DNA of 64,000 nucleotides from Sphingomonas sp. S2-65 (GTDB lineage: Bacteria; Pseudomonadota; Alphaproteobacteria; Sphingomonadales; Sphingomonadaceae): positions 1,941,001-2,005,000 of the forward strand of contig NZ_CP090953.1 in the NCBI RefSeq assembly GCF_021513175.1, written 5' to 3'. The position numbers and the translations under genes are program-made. Below the pieces are notes generated by a model, which saw nothing but the letters and a program-made list of their open reading frames with translations, did no database searches and was not told the origin of the DNA. Below are positions 50,146-59,487 of this stretch, piece by piece. Numbering within the stretch: position 1 is the stretch's first letter; every line of letters begins with the position of its first letter.

Positions 50146-50636
50146 CGTCCACGCACATAGGCTTTCCCGCCGGATTGTTCCAGCGCGCGCAGCCTAACCC
50201 AATGGCAACGTAAGTTAAGCGATCGTGTGCGTCGCCTTTACCGCGCTTTCACTCGGGATCGCTAGAGCCGGTGATCCCACGAAGTCGCACGGGAATGAAT
50301 TGCCTTGGACCTGAGCTTTGCCAGACTGGATCGCGATGTGGCGGTCACCGCCATGCCGACCGAACTGGCGGTGCTGCTGGTGGGCGTGGCGGCACGCCAG
50401 GCGGCAAGCCCTACGGCACGGGTCCAGGCGCGCATCGGCAGGGCAGCGCCTGCCGACACGTTGCTGGCGCCGGGTCATGGCTGTTTCCACCGTACGGCCG
50501 CCTGGGCGCTGAGAGGCCGACCAGAGGAATGAAGATGGCGTTTACCTAGGCGTTTTAGCCGATGTTCAAGCACCGGCGGATACCTAGGGGATGCGAGTTG
50601 CGTAGCTGGGGCAGAAGCCCCGAAGAGGCAGTAGAA
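50146..50636. other. 491-bp region between mnmA and sciP
   Basis: No well-supported gene. One open frame (50305-50532, +) has normal GC-rich codons but no known relative. TACCTAGG occurs twice at 50543-50550 and 50581-50588, 38 bp apart. A GTTAAGC sequence near 50213 resembles half a CtrA site. The region may hold promoters for both flanking genes; nothing else is recognised. Confidence 0.5.
50305..50532 (+). CDS. Possible small protein, unrecognised
   Basis: A 75-codon frame starting with TTG, rich in Ala, Val and Leu. It has high third-position GC, but no signal peptide, motif or recognised family. GGAATG lies about 9 nt before the TTG. It could be a remnant or chance frame. Confidence 0.2.
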   Translation: MDLSFARLDRDVAVTAMPTELAVLLVGVAARQAASPTARVQARIGRAAPADTLLAPGHGCFHRTAAWALRGRPEE

Positions 50637-50936
50637 ATGATTGAAAATCAGAAGATCCGTCCCGCAAAGGTCATCGGCCCCCTCGGCGAGCCGCTGACCC
50701 TCGATACGCTGCCCCCGCCCAGCACCACCCGCTGGGTCGTGCGGCGCAAGGCAGAAGTCGTGGCCGCGGTGAATGGCGGATTGCTGAGCGTGGATGAAGT
50801 CTGCGAACGCTACGGACTGACCGTGGAAGAGTTCGCTGGCTGGCAGCGGGCGATCGACCGCTCGGGCATGCCGGGACTACGCGTGACGCGCATCCAGCAT
50901 TACCGCTCCTTGTACGAGCGCCAGCAGAAGTTCTGA
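50637..50936 (+). CDS. sciP: SciP-type cell-cycle regulator (DUF1153)
   Basis: A 99-residue protein matching Caulobacter SciP, which binds CtrA and blocks its activation of target promoters. The conserved core is GPLGEPLTLDTLPPPSTTRWVVRRKAEVVAAVNGGLLSVDEVCERYGLTVEEFAGWQRAID, a winged-helix-like DNA- or CtrA-binding region. The ATG at 50637 was chosen because the product begins MIENQKIRPAKVIGP, like relatives. AGAGG lies about 9 nt upstream. The gene stands alone. Confidence 0.9.
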   Translation: MIENQKIRPAKVIGPLGEPLTLDTLPPPSTTRWVVRRKAEVVAAVNGGLLSVDEVCERYGLTVEEFAGWQRAIDRSGMPGLRVTRIQHYRSLYERQQKF

Positions 50937-51142
50937 GCGCCAGGGAGGGTTACCGCAGCCGGCTTGGGTTGGGCTGGTTCTGGCCGCATCTCGCCGCTTC
51001 GAGCCGCTTTTACAGCGCTCTCAAGTTGACAATCCGAAGGTTCCGCGACCCCGGTCAAAATTTCGTGACGGAACCAACATGAGTGATGACGATTTCTCCC
51101 TACATCGCCCGGCCCGCCGGGCTAACAACGGAGGGACTAGTC

Positions 51143-51394
51143 ATGGGTCTTATTGTTTGGCTCGTCATCGGCGGCGTTGTCGGCTGGCTGGCAAGCATCG
51201 TGATGCGCACTGATGCTTCGCAGGGCATCTTCCTGAACGTCATCGTCGGCATCGTCGGCGCGTTCATTGCCAGCCTGCTGTTCGGCGCCGGCATCAACGA
51301 CGGTATCACCGTCACCACGTTCCTGACTTCGCTGGTGGGTGCGATCATCCTCCTCGCGATCGTCAACCTCGTTCGTCGCGGCTCCGTTCGCTAA
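51143..51394 (+). CDS. GlsB/YeaQ/YmgE family stress-associated membrane protein
   Basis: An 83-residue protein with three hydrophobic segments: MGLIVWLVIGGVVGWLASIVM, GIFLNVIVGIVGAFIASLLF and FLTSLVGAIILLAIVNLVRR. This matches the transglycosylase-associated (GlsB/YeaQ) family, which is often induced in general stress. CGGAGGGA precedes the ATG. GGAAC at 51070-51074 is followed 15 nt later by CGAT, a weak resemblance to an EcfG-type promoter. A strong terminator follows. The function is unknown. Confidence 0.88.
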   Translation: MGLIVWLVIGGVVGWLASIVMRTDASQGIFLNVIVGIVGAFIASLLFGAGINDGITVTTFLTSLVGAIILLAIVNLVRRGSVR

Positions 51395-51412
51395 GCACGA
51401 GACTTGGTAACA

Positions 51413-51447
51413 AAAAAGGGGCTGCCCTTGATGGGCGGCCCCTTTTT
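51413..51447. terminator. Strong bidirectional intrinsic terminator
   Basis: A run of five A, GGGGCTGCCC, loop TTGAT, GGGCGGCCCC, then five T. The 15-bp stem has only one G-T wobble, and T-tracts lie on both strands. It serves the GlsB-like gene and the convergent SIMPL gene. Confidence 0.9.
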
Positions 51448-51473
51448 CATGCGTGCTCCGCCTGGGTCCCTGA

Positions 51474-52199
51474 TTACTTCAGGAGGAAGCGGACGGAGAC
51501 GTTGATGCTGACCTCGCGCTCGCCGGGCAGCACTTGCGTGTCGGCCGCGGCGAACGCGCCGCGGCGGGTTCCGGACACGATGATCTCCTGCGGCCCGATC
51601 GAGCCACCTTCGGAAATCGCCAGGATACGATCCACGCGCAGCCCCGCGGCGCGGGCGTAAAGCTCGGCGCGGGCGCGGGCCTTTGCGATGGCATCGGCGC
51701 GCGCCTCGTCCATCGCGGCTTCCGGCTTGTCGAGCGTCAGGTTGGGACCCGAGATGTTGTTTGCGCCCTGCCGCACCAGCGTGTCGAGGATCGCGCCGCT
51801 CTTGGCGATCTCGCGAAAGCGCACGGTGAGCTGGTTCGACGCCTGGTAGCCGGTGATCACCGGGGGCTGATTATCCTCGTTGCGATAGACGGGGTTGAGC
51901 GAAACCGCGGCAGTCTGGAGGTCGCGTTCGGCGACACCGGCCTTGCGCAATGCCGCGATGACGCTCGCCATCCGCGCGCTGTTCTGTTGCATCGCCTCCG
52001 CCGCGCTGCCCGCCTGGGTGACGACCCCGGCCTGGATCAGCGCGAGATCGGGCACGCGCGTGGTGCTGCCCTCGGCCGCCACGTCCAGCACCGCCCCATC
52101 GGCTGGCAGAAACGGGCGCATGTCCTGCGCGGCTGCGGGCAGGCTTGCGGCTGCCGCGCCGAGCGCGGCGGTGGTAGCTAGCAACGCGAGGCGGATCAT
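51474..52199 (-). CDS. SIMPL domain (DUF541) periplasmic protein
   Basis: A 241-residue exported protein. The signal peptide is MIRLALLATTAALGAAAASLPAAAQ. The SIMPL domain has DVAAEGSTTRVPDLALIQAGVVTQ, LNPVYRNEDNQPPVITGYQASNQLTVRFREI and DEARADAIAKARARAELYARAAGL, with strand-rich ends. Relatives (E. coli YggE, BP26) are periplasmic and linked to oxidative stress or oligomer formation. It ends at the strong terminator shared with the GlsB-like gene. Confidence 0.92.
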   Translation of the reverse strand: MIRLALLATTAALGAAAASLPAAAQDMRPFLPADGAVLDVAAEGSTTRVPDLALIQAGVVTQAGSAAEAMQQNSARMASVIAALRKAGVAERDLQTAAVSLNPVYRNEDNQPPVITGYQASNQLTVRFREIAKSGAILDTLVRQGANNISGPNLTLDKPEAAMDEARADAIAKARARAELYARAAGLRVDRILAISEGGSIGPQEIIVSGTRRGAFAAADTQVLPGEREVSINVSVRFLLK

Positions 52200-52407
52200 C
52201 GATATTTCTCCCTTGAAAGTCAGTGCAAGCGGATCGTGCCGGGGCCGGACCGAACGGCGGCTGAACGAGGCGGCGATAGGGTGGACGTAACGCCGGCGAA
52301 AGGGTGAATGCCCAGAGGAGCCGTGCCCCCCCTCGCAGCGATCGAACCACTGGCACTTGCGGAAAACGCACGACACGGGCAAGCCATGGGCAGGGCGCGA
52401 AACGGCA

Positions 52408-52435
52408 CTTGTAGAGGGTGCCTTATTCATATAAT
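52408..52435 (+). promoter_or_regulatory. Likely promoter of the RND pump operon
   Basis: A perfect TATAAT at 52430-52435 in an AT-rich patch, with a weak CTTGTA at 52408-52413 as -35 (16-bp spacing). It lies about 50-70 bp before the adaptor gene. The rest of the 302-bp spacer (52200-52501) shows nothing else recognisable and no linked TetR-type regulator. Confidence 0.45.
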
Positions 52436-52501
52436 ACAGTTCTGCACAAGCGGGGGGCGGCCTCTGGCCGTGTGGATGCGCACATGAACTATGAGGGTAG
52501 G

Positions 52502-53683
52502 ATGTTCGGACGGCAGGATCGGCTGGAGTATACGGGCGAAGAGACGCCGCGGCGCAGCCGCCGCTGGATCTGGATCCTCGGCATCGCGATCGTGGTGGTC
52601 GGCATTGTCGCCGTCCTAGCCGTGAGCCGCAAGGACGGCGCTGCGCCCAAGGGAGCAGCTAAGGGCGCCGCGGCCGCCCAGGGTAGTTCACAGAACCCGA
52701 CGGTGACCGTCGCGGTTCCGGGCAAGACGACGATGGAGACGGTGGTGACCGGCACCGGCAGCCTGGCGGCGCGCCGCGAGATGCCGGTAGGAGTCGCCGG
52801 CGAAGGTGGCATCGTCACGCGCGTTCTGGTCGAGCCGGGCAGCTGGGTCGGCGCAGGCCAGGTGCTGGCGACGGTAGACCGGTCGGTACAGACGCAGACT
52901 GCCGAATCGCTGGCCGCCTCGATCCGGGTGGCGCAGGCCGATCTTCGCCTCGCCCAGGCGGAACTGGACCGCGCCCAGCGGCTTGTCGCGAACGGGTTCA
53001 TCTCCAAGGCGGACATCGACCGCAAGACCGCGGCGCGCGACCAGGCGCAGGCGCGGCTGCGCGTGTCGCAGGCGCAGTTCTCGGAAACCCAGGCTCGCAA
53101 CCGGCGCTTGGACGTTCGCGCGCCGGCGGCCGGGCTGGTGCTGACGCGCCAGGTGGAGCCAGGCCAGATCGTCAGTTCCGGATCGGGTGTCCTTTTCCGC
53201 ATGGCGATGGGCGGGCAGATGGAGCTGCGTACGCAGCTGGCCGAAACCGACCTTCAGAAGCTGCGCGTCGGCGCGCGTGCCGAAGTGACGCCGACCGGGA
53301 TGAGCCAGACCTTCACGGGCGAAGTGTGGCAGGTATCTCCCATCATCGACCCTCAATCGCGCCAGGGCATCGCCCGAGTGTCCCTGAAGTATAATCCGGC
53401 ATTGCGCCCCGGCGGGTTTGCCAGCGCGCGGATCGTCGCCGGCGGCGTCACCGCCGTCGTGCTGCCGCAGTCAGCGGTTCAGAGCGACGGGCAGGGAAAT
53501 TACGTGTACACGGTCAATGCCCAGAATGTGGCGGTACGCGCACCCGTTACCACCGGAGACGTGACCGAACAGGGCGTGGCGATCACCAGCGGGCTTTCGG
53601 GCAACGAACGCGTGGTGCTGACCGCCGGCGCCTTCCTCAATCCAGGCCAGAAGGTCATCCCGAACCTTCAGAAGCTGAAATAA
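52502..53683 (+). CDS. RND efflux periplasmic adaptor (membrane fusion protein)
   Basis: A 393-residue adaptor. One transmembrane helix near the N-terminus (WIWILGIAIVVVGIVAVLAVS) is followed by a lipoyl-like half (TGTGSLAARREMPVGVAGEGGIV), a coiled-coil hairpin (VAQADLRLAQAELDRAQRLVANGFISKADIDRK), the second lipoyl half (RAPAAGLVLTRQVEPGQIVSSG) and beta-barrel domains. GAGGG precedes the ATG at 52502; an ATG at 52484 is also possible. It links the permease directly downstream to an outer-membrane channel not encoded here. Confidence 0.92.
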   Translation: MFGRQDRLEYTGEETPRRSRRWIWILGIAIVVVGIVAVLAVSRKDGAAPKGAAKGAAAAQGSSQNPTVTVAVPGKTTMETVVTGTGSLAARREMPVGVAGEGGIVTRVLVEPGSWVGAGQVLATVDRSVQTQTAESLAASIRVAQADLRLAQAELDRAQRLVANGFISKADIDRKTAARDQAQARLRVSQAQFSETQARNRRLDVRAPAAGLVLTRQVEPGQIVSSGSGVLFRMAMGGQMELRTQLAETDLQKLRVGARAEVTPTGMSQTFTGEVWQVSPIIDPQSRQGIARVSLKYNPALRPGGFASARIVAGGVTAVVLPQSAVQSDGQGNYVYTVNAQNVAVRAPVTTGDVTEQGVAITSGLSGNERVVLTAGAFLNPGQKVIPNLQKLK

Positions 53684-53696
53684 GGGCGACGCTGCC

Positions 53697-56600
53697 ATGA
53701 GCTTCCGGAACATCTCGGCCTGGGCGATCCGCAACCCGGTGCCCCCTATCGTGCTGTTCATCGCGCTGACCATCGCGGGGCTCGTCAGCTTCGCGCGGAT
53801 GGACGTGAACAACGATCCCGACATCGACTTCCCCATCGTGTGGATCGCGATCAGCCAGCCGGGCGCCGCGCCCAGCGAACTCGAGAACCAGATCACGCAG
53901 AAGGTCGAATCGGCGGTCCGCAGCCTGCAGGGCATCGACGAGATCAACTCCACCGTTTCGGAAGGCAGCACCCAGACGGTCGTCCAGCTCGACATCGGCA
54001 CCCCGATCGACCGGGCAGTCGAGGACGTGCGTTCCGCTATCCAGCAGATCCGCGGCGACTTGCCCGACGGCATCCTGGAGCCGCAGGTCGGCCGAGTGGA
54101 CACCGCCAGCGACAACGACATTGCCAGCTTCACCGCCGTCGCGCCTGACATGACGGTGGAAGAGCTCAGCTGGTACATCGACAATCAGGTGTCCAAGGAG
54201 CTGCTGTCGGTTTCCGGCATGAGCGCGGTGGACCGCAATGGCGGCGTCAACCGCGAGATCCGCGTGATCCTGGACCCCGCCAAGTTGCAGGGCGTCGGGC
54301 TGACTGCCAGCCAAGTGAATCAGCAGCTGCGCCAGGTCAACCTGAACGCTGCGGGCGGCCGCGCCGAAATCTCGGGCTTCGAACAGTCTGTACGCGTCAT
54401 CGGCAACGCCAAGGATGCTTATTCGCTGGGTCAGTCTCAAATCTCGACCGGAGCGGGCCGCACCGTGCGGCTGGCCGACATCGCGATGGTGAAGGATGCC
54501 TATGCCGAGCAGCGCAGCGCTGCCGAATATAATGGCCATCCGGTGATCTCGTTCGATATCAAGCGCGCCAAGGGTGCCTCGGACGTCGAAGTGTTTCACG
54601 ACGCCGAGAAGAAGCTCCAGGAACTGGAAAAGCGCAATCCGAAGGTGCACTTCGAGCTACTCAACAACAATTCCAAATATGCCGAGGAGCAGTTCCACAC
54701 CGCCATGGAGGCGATGGTGGAAGGCGCAGTGCTGGCGGTCATCGTCGTGTTCCTGTTCCTGCGCGACTGGCGTGCGACGCTGATCTCGGCCTTGGCGATC
54801 CCCCTCTCGGCGATCCCCAGCTTCTGGTTCATGGAGATGCTGGGCTTCACGCTGAACCAGATGACGCTGCTCGCGCTCAGCCTGGTGGCGGGCGTGCTGG
54901 TCGACGACGCGATCGTGGAAATCGAGAACATCGTCCGCCACATGCGGATGGGTAAATCGGCCTACCAGGCATCGATCGACGCCGCCGACGAGATCGGCGT
55001 CGCCGTGCTGGCCACCACCATGTCGATCGTCGCGGTGTTCCTGCCGGTTGGACTGATGCCCGGGATCTCCGGCCAGTTCTTCAAGAACTTCGGCCTGACC
55101 GTCGTCGCATCGGTGCTGATGAGCCTTGCCGTCGCGCGTCTGCTGACGCCGATGATTGCCGCCTATTTCCTCAAGGCGCACGGCCATGCCAGCCACGGCG
55201 AAGGCATGCTGATGAACGGCTATATGAAGCTGTTGCGCTGGACGCTGCTGCACCGCTGGTCGGCGGTGCTGAGCTTCGTGATCGCGTTCGGCGCGACGAT
55301 CGCCTGCTTTGCGATGCTGCCGATGACCTTCCAGCCCGCTCAGGACCAGGAGAGCGTGACCGCCACGATCGAGATGGTGCCGGGGACACCATTGGAGGCG
55401 ACGGAGCAAGTCGTGACGCGCGTTGCGGATCTGCTTCAGGGTCAGCCGAACGTCGCCAATGTCTATGCCCGCAGCTTCGTCGGCAATGGCCGAGTGACCG
55501 CGAACCTGAAGGAAGACCGTACCGAAACCTCGACCGAATTCGAGAAGCGGCTGGCGCCGCAGCTCATCGCGATTCCCGATGCGCGCGTGAACTTCCGCTC
55601 GCAGTTCGGCTGGGGCTCGTCGGGACGCGACCTGACCGTGACGCTGGGCGGCGAGGATCCCGCGCTGCTCAACGCGACGGCCAACCAGCTTGTCAAGCAG
55701 ATGGCCAGCATGCCGGAAGTCGTGGCCCCGCGGATCAGCGGCGACCTGCAGCGGCCTGAGATTATCATCAAGCCGCGGCTCGACTTGGCCGCGAACCTGG
55801 GCGTGACCACCTCGGCGCTGTCGAGTGCGATCCGGATCGCGACGCTGGGCGACATCGATCAGAACAGCGCCAAATTCTCGCTGTCGGATCGCCAGATCCC
55901 GATCCGGGTGGCGATCAACGAAGACGCCCGTGCCCGCCTCTCCACGATCCAGAACATGCCGGTGCAGACCCAGACCGGCGGATCGGTGCCGCTGTCGGTA
56001 GTGGCCGAAATCGGCTTCGGCGCTGGCCCGACCAAGATCGAGCGACTGAACCTGCAGCGCCGCCTCATCGTCGGCGCCGACCTGGCGATGAACCCGGCGA
56101 CGGGCAAGCCGTACGTCAACAACGAGGTGATGCAGAAGATCAACCAGCTGCCGATCATGAAGAACCTTCCGGTCGGGGTCGGCCAGATGACGGTCGGCCA
56201 AGCCAAGTGGCAGGCGGAGATGCTGAACAACTTCTTCGTCGCGCTCGCATCGGGCATCTTCCTGGTCTTCGCGGTCCTGGTGCTGCTGTACCGCCGCTTC
56301 ATGTCGCCGCTGGTCAACATGGGGTCGCTGCTGCTCGCACCACTGGGCGGGCTGATCGCGCTGATGCTCACCGGTAATCCGCTGTCGCTGCCGGTGTTCA
56401 TCGGGATCCTGATGCTGTTCGGCATCGTCGCCAAGAACTCGATCCTGCTGATCGACTTCGCGCTGGAGGAAATGGACAAAGGGGTGCGCAAGTTCGACGC
56501 GGTCCTGGATGCGGGTCACAAGCGTGCTCAGCCGATCGTCATGACGACGGTGGCGATGGTCGCGGGCATGGTCCCGACGGCGCTGTCGCTGAGCGGCGAC

Positions 56601-56843
56601 TCGTCCTGGCGGGCGCCGATGGGCATCGTCGTGATCGGCGGGCTGATCGTATCCACGGTGCTGACGTTGGTGATCGTTCCGGCGATCTTCAGCCTTGCGG
56701 TGGGTCTCGAGCAGTGGCTGGGGCCGCGCCTCGGCAAGCGGCTGCTCACGTTCCGCCCGGGGGACGATGGCAAGCTGATCGGAACGCATGGCGGTCTGAT
56801 CGAGCACAAGCCTGGGGACGACACGCCGCAACCTGCGGAATGA
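53697..56843 (+). CDS. RND-family multidrug efflux permease
   Basis: A 1048-residue proton-driven HAE1-type transporter. The N-terminal helix region reads [27 protein letters not shown]. The periplasmic porter domains follow, with repeated large loops at about 35-330 and 560-860. TM4 has [23 protein letters not shown], with the paired Asp of the proton relay, and the C-terminal half has [21 protein letters not shown]. The pump substrates cannot be inferred. It lies 13 bp after the adaptor. Confidence 0.95.
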   Translation: MSFRNISAWAIRNPVPPIVLFIALTIAGLVSFARMDVNNDPDIDFPIVWIAISQPGAAPSELENQITQKVESAVRSLQGIDEINSTVSEGSTQTVVQLDIGTPIDRAVEDVRSAIQQIRGDLPDGILEPQVGRVDTASDNDIASFTAVAPDMTVEELSWYIDNQVSKELLSVSGMSAVDRNGGVNREIRVILDPAKLQGVGLTASQVNQQLRQVNLNAAGGRAEISGFEQSVRVIGNAKDAYSLGQSQISTGAGRTVRLADIAMVKDAYAEQRSAAEYNGHPVISFDIKRAKGASDVEVFHDAEKKLQELEKRNPKVHFELLNNNSKYAEEQFHTAMEAMVEGAVLAVIVVFLFLRDWRATLISALAIPLSAIPSFWFMEMLGFTLNQMTLLALSLVAGVLVDDAIVEIENIVRHMRMGKSAYQASIDAADEIGVAVLATTMSIVAVFLPVGLMPGISGQFFKNFGLTVVASVLMSLAVARLLTPMIAAYFLKAHGHASHGEGMLMNGYMKLLRWTLLHRWSAVLSFVIAFGATIACFAMLPMTFQPAQDQESVTATIEMVPGTPLEATEQVVTRVADLLQGQPNVANVYARSFVGNGRVTANLKEDRTETSTEFEKRLAPQLIAIPDARVNFRSQFGWGSSGRDLTVTLGGEDPALLNATANQLVKQMASMPEVVAPRISGDLQRPEIIIKPRLDLAANLGVTTSALSSAIRIATLGDIDQNSAKFSLSDRQIPIRVAINEDARARLSTIQNMPVQTQTGGSVPLSVVAEIGFGAGPTKIERLNLQRRLIVGADLAMNPATGKPYVNNEVMQKINQLPIMKNLPVGVGQMTVGQAKWQAEMLNNFFVALASGIFLVFAVLVLLYRRFMSPLVNMGSLLLAPLGGLIALMLTGNPLSLPVFIGILMLFGIVAKNSILLIDFALEEMDKGVRKFDAVLDAGHKRAQPIVMTTVAMVAGMVPTALSLSGDSSWRAPMGIVVIGGLIVSTVLTLVIVPAIFSLAVGLEQWLGPRLGKRLLTFRPGDDGKLIGTHGGLIEHKPGDDTPQPAE

Positions 56844-56865
56844 ACTTGCCGGCGGTTCGAGAATT

Positions 56866-56900
56866 GGGGAGCGGGTGAGACCATCACCCGCTCCCCTTTC
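56866..56900 (+). terminator. 13-bp stem hairpin at the end of the RND operon
   Basis: GGGGAGCGGGTGA, loop GACCA, TCACCCGCTCCCC, then TTTC. It is a perfect stem 22 bp after the permease stop. It also covers the ribosome-binding site and the GTG start (56875) assigned to the DUF445 gene. Confidence 0.7.
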
Positions 56901-58137
56901 CGTTGATGCCGTGCCCGAGGGGCTGAGGCGGGTGCGAATGCTCGCCACCGGACTGCTGGTGCTGATGGCGGCGGTATTCCTGACGAGCCGACATTATGAG
57001 GGCGTGCATCCCGCGATCGGGTTCGTGCGGGCATTTGCCGAAGCGGCGATGGTGGGCGGGCTGGCCGATTGGTTCGCCGTGACTGCGCTGTTCCGGCACC
57101 CGCTCCACCTGCCCATCCCGCACACCGCGATCATTCCCCGCAACAAGGATCGCATCGCCGATACGCTGGGTGCATTCCTCCGCGACAATTTCCTAATCCC
57201 TTCGGTCGTGGCGCGGAGGATGCAGCGGGTCGATGTGGCGCGGGCTGCCGGGCGCTGGCTAGCAGATCCGAGTGGCGGGCGCGGGCGGCTGCGCGCGGGC
57301 ATCGGGCGGCTGGCGGCGGACATGCTCGAGGCGCTGGACCAGGAGCGGCTTGGCGGCATGGCCAAGCAGGCGCTCGCCGGCCGGCTGCGGGCCTTGGAAA
57401 TCGCGCCGCTGCTTGGCCGGGCGCTGGAAACCGCGATGCGCGAGGATCGCCACCGCCCACTGCTCGACGGCATGATCCGTTGGGCCGCCAAGGTGCTGGA
57501 GGCCAACGAGCATCTGATCCGGGCGATGGTCCACGAACGTTCCGGCGCGGTGATGCGGTGGACGGGATTGGACGAAACGCTGGCCAACAAGATCATCGAC
57601 GGGCTGAACAAGCTGATCGCGGCGATGGCGGAGGAGCCCGATCATCCGCTGCGTGCGAAAGCGGAAGAGGGATTGGCGCAGTTCGCGCAGGATCTGCAGC
57701 ACGATGCCGAAAAACGCGCGCGGGTCGAGGCGTTCAAGAACGAGCTGCTCGACAATCCGGCGCTGGCCGACTGGTGGCTGGGGATCTGGGAATCAGGGCG
57801 CGCGGCGCTGCTGCGGGTCGCGCGCAATCCCGATGCGCTGCTGACCGGCGCGTTCGGCGGAACGATGCGCCAGCTTGGCGAAACCTTGCAGGCCGACGCG
57901 CGGCTGGCGGCGACGATCAACCGATTCACCCGCCGGGCGGCGGTGGGCGCGGCGTCGGACTATGGCGACGGCATCGTGCGGCTGGTGTCGGATACCATCC
58001 GCGGCTGGGACGCCGACACGGTGACGGGGCGCCTGGAAAACGCGGTTGGGCGCGATTTGCAATATATCAGGATCAACGGGACGGTGGTCGGCGGACTAGT
58101 GGGAATGGGGATCCATGCGGTGGATGTGCTGGTCTAG
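56875..58137 (+). CDS. DUF445 family membrane-anchored protein
   Basis: A 420-residue member of the DUF445 (YjiN/YheB-like) family: MLATGLLVLMAAVFL as the membrane helix, then AFAEAAMVGGLADWFAVTALFRHPLHLPIPHTAIIPRNKDRIADTLGAFLRDNFL, the family hallmark. A long helical region follows, and GTVVGGLVGMGIHAVDVL forms a C-terminal hydrophobic segment. The function is unknown. The GTG at 56875 lies inside a hairpin; GTG 56911 or ATG 56938 (with GAGG upstream) are credible alternative starts. Confidence 0.85.
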   Translation: MRPSPAPLSVDAVPEGLRRVRMLATGLLVLMAAVFLTSRHYEGVHPAIGFVRAFAEAAMVGGLADWFAVTALFRHPLHLPIPHTAIIPRNKDRIADTLGAFLRDNFLIPSVVARRMQRVDVARAAGRWLADPSGGRGRLRAGIGRLAADMLEALDQERLGGMAKQALAGRLRALEIAPLLGRALETAMREDRHRPLLDGMIRWAAKVLEANEHLIRAMVHERSGAVMRWTGLDETLANKIIDGLNKLIAAMAEEPDHPLRAKAEEGLAQFAQDLQHDAEKRARVEAFKNELLDNPALADWWLGIWESGRAALLRVARNPDALLTGAFGGTMRQLGETLQADARLAATINRFTRRAAVGAASDYGDGIVRLVSDTIRGWDADTVTGRLENAVGRDLQYIRINGTVVGGLVGMGIHAVDVLV

Positions 58138-58161
58138 GCGACTATCTTGTTGAGCCTGGAG

Positions 58162-58188
58162 CAAGAGGGCGGCGCTTGCCGCCCCTTG
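58162..58188. terminator. Hairpin between convergent DUF445 and PNPOx genes
   Basis: CAAG-A-GGGCGGC, loop GCTT, GCCGCCC-CTTG: 7 perfect GC pairs extended by 4 more after a bulged A. It lies 25 bp after one stop and 22 bp after the other. Confidence 0.6.
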
Positions 58189-58209
58189 CCGTTATCCCGT
58201 TGAATTCTT

Positions 58210-58680
58210 TCAGCTAGTGGGCGTCGCGACGGTGTCGGCGGTGGCGCCGGCCAGCACCAGTTCCCCCTGTTCCTCGCCATCCCAATAGTGAAGACGCGTC
58301 CCGCGCACGTGAATCAGCGCCAAACCCGGCGTTTCGACGCCGTTTTCGAACCAGCGCTCAAGATCCGAGGTCCAATGCGCCTCGAACTGCGCCTTGTCCT
58401 GGATGATCGTGGCCTCGCCCTCGACATGGAGGAACACCGGCTTCATGCCGAGCATCCCGCCCTTACCATGGAAGCCGAGCCCGACCCGGGGATTGGCGCG
58501 GAGCTCGCGGACGACGCGGGTATCGGCATAGGCGAAATACCAGCTGTCGCCGTCATAGGCGACGTCGCGGTTGTTGCTCATCGGCCGGCCGGCGATGGTG
58601 CCGCCGTCGGAATGGGTGGAGAGCATCGCGAAGTCGATGTCCTTCATGATGCCGGCGAGTTCGCCAAGGGTCTTGGGCAT
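58210..58680 (-). CDS. PNPOx-fold general stress protein
   Basis: A 156-residue split-barrel flavin-binding protein of the general stress protein 26 type: GIMKDIDFAMLSTHSDGGTIAGRPMSNNRDV, DSWYFAYADTRVVRELRANPRVGLGF and VEGEATIIQDKAQFEAHW. It is distinct from true PdxH (the other copy at 46408). AAGGAG precedes the ATG. A candidate EcfG-type promoter lies just upstream. Flavin or deazaflavin redox chemistry is possible, but the substrate is unknown. Confidence 0.88.
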   Translation of the reverse strand: MPKTLGELAGIMKDIDFAMLSTHSDGGTIAGRPMSNNRDVAYDGDSWYFAYADTRVVRELRANPRVGLGFHGKGGMLGMKPVFLHVEGEATIIQDKAQFEAHWTSDLERWFENGVETPGLALIHVRGTRLHYWDGEEQGELVLAGATADTVATPTS

Positions 58681-58708
58681 GCGCAACTCCTTCAAGGTTC
58701 CGCAGCCT

Positions 58709-58734
58709 AACGCGTGCCGCACGCCGAAGGTTCT
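58709..58734 (-). promoter_or_regulatory. Candidate EcfG (general stress) promoter
   Basis: On the minus strand AGAAC is followed 17 nt later by CGTT. The alphaproteobacterial EcfG consensus is GGAAC-N16/17-CGTT, so there is one mismatch. It sits about 30 bp before the PNPOx start and within the last bases of the HAD gene. Confidence 0.4.
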
Positions 58735-59405
58735 TACCGCCAGTCGAGCAGCGGCCAGCCCTGCACCGCCGCCATCGTCCGCAGCGGGGCGTGCGCGTTG
58801 ACCGCGAAGGGCTCGTCGGCCCAGGCGAGCAGCGGCGCGTCCGAAACGTGATCCGAATAAGCGCGGACGTGGCAGTCGGCGCGCGCGATCCCCTGCCCCG
58901 CCAGCCACGCCTCGACCATGCGGAGCTTGGCCGCGCCGTAGCAATTCTCGCCGTCGAGCAGCGAAAGGATGTCGCCGCGGGGATCGCGCCGCGCCTGGGT
59001 GGCGACGACGTCATCGAAGCCGAGCCGGCGGCCAATGGCTTCGGCATAATAGCCATGCGACGCGGTCGCGAGGACGAGGCGATAGCCCGCGGCGCGATCC
59101 GCAGCGATGCGATCGAGCGCGCCGTGCAGCACGCCATGTTCGGCCTCATGCTCGGCGAAACTGTCCGACACCCCCGCGAGATCGGCGGCAGAAAGGGTCC
59201 GGCCGAGCAGCAGGCGGTGCGACCATTGCTTGAGCGCGGCGCGATTAATGCGGCGGAGCGCATAGGCCAGCGCCCCCGCTCCGGCGACCGGCAGCAGCGC
59301 GAGACGCCACGGCGCGCGCTGGCGGGCGGCGTGGACCAGGAACCGCGTCCAGGTCGGCGCCGCGGTGATGGTCTTGTCCATGTCGTAGATCGCCAGGTGC
59401 TGCAT
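58734..59405 (-). CDS. HAD-superfamily phosphatase (HAD-IB, SerB-like)
   Basis: A 223-residue HAD-IB protein. Motif I is IYDMDKTIT (nucleophile Asp at residue 8), motif II ATASHGYY, and the acidic motif III/IV region is YSDHVSDAPLLAWADEPFAVN. A helical cap lies at about residues 20-95, with a hydrophobic stretch LALLPVAGAGALAYAL. Relatives dephosphorylate phosphoserine-like or lipid-phosphate substrates; the substrate here is unknown. It is followed by the PNPOx gene on the same strand. Confidence 0.87.
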   Translation of the reverse strand: MQHLAIYDMDKTITAAPTWTRFLVHAARQRAPWRLALLPVAGAGALAYALRRINRAALKQWSHRLLLGRTLSAADLAGVSDSFAEHEAEHGVLHGALDRIAADRAAGYRLVLATASHGYYAEAIGRRLGFDDVVATQARRDPRGDILSLLDGENCYGAAKLRMVEAWLAGQGIARADCHVRAYSDHVSDAPLLAWADEPFAVNAHAPLRTMAAVQGWPLLDWR

Positions 59406-59487
59406 CGGCGCATCTAGGCGCGGCCGCGCGGGGCATGCCAGCGCTTATGCTTGCCGTGGCGCGGCAAATCGCCGAAAGGTGCAGGTC

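Noticed and set aside
54657..56948. 763-codon open frame opposite the RND permease
   Set aside because: Arg/His-rich low-information translation with no motif; the plus-strand permease is complete.
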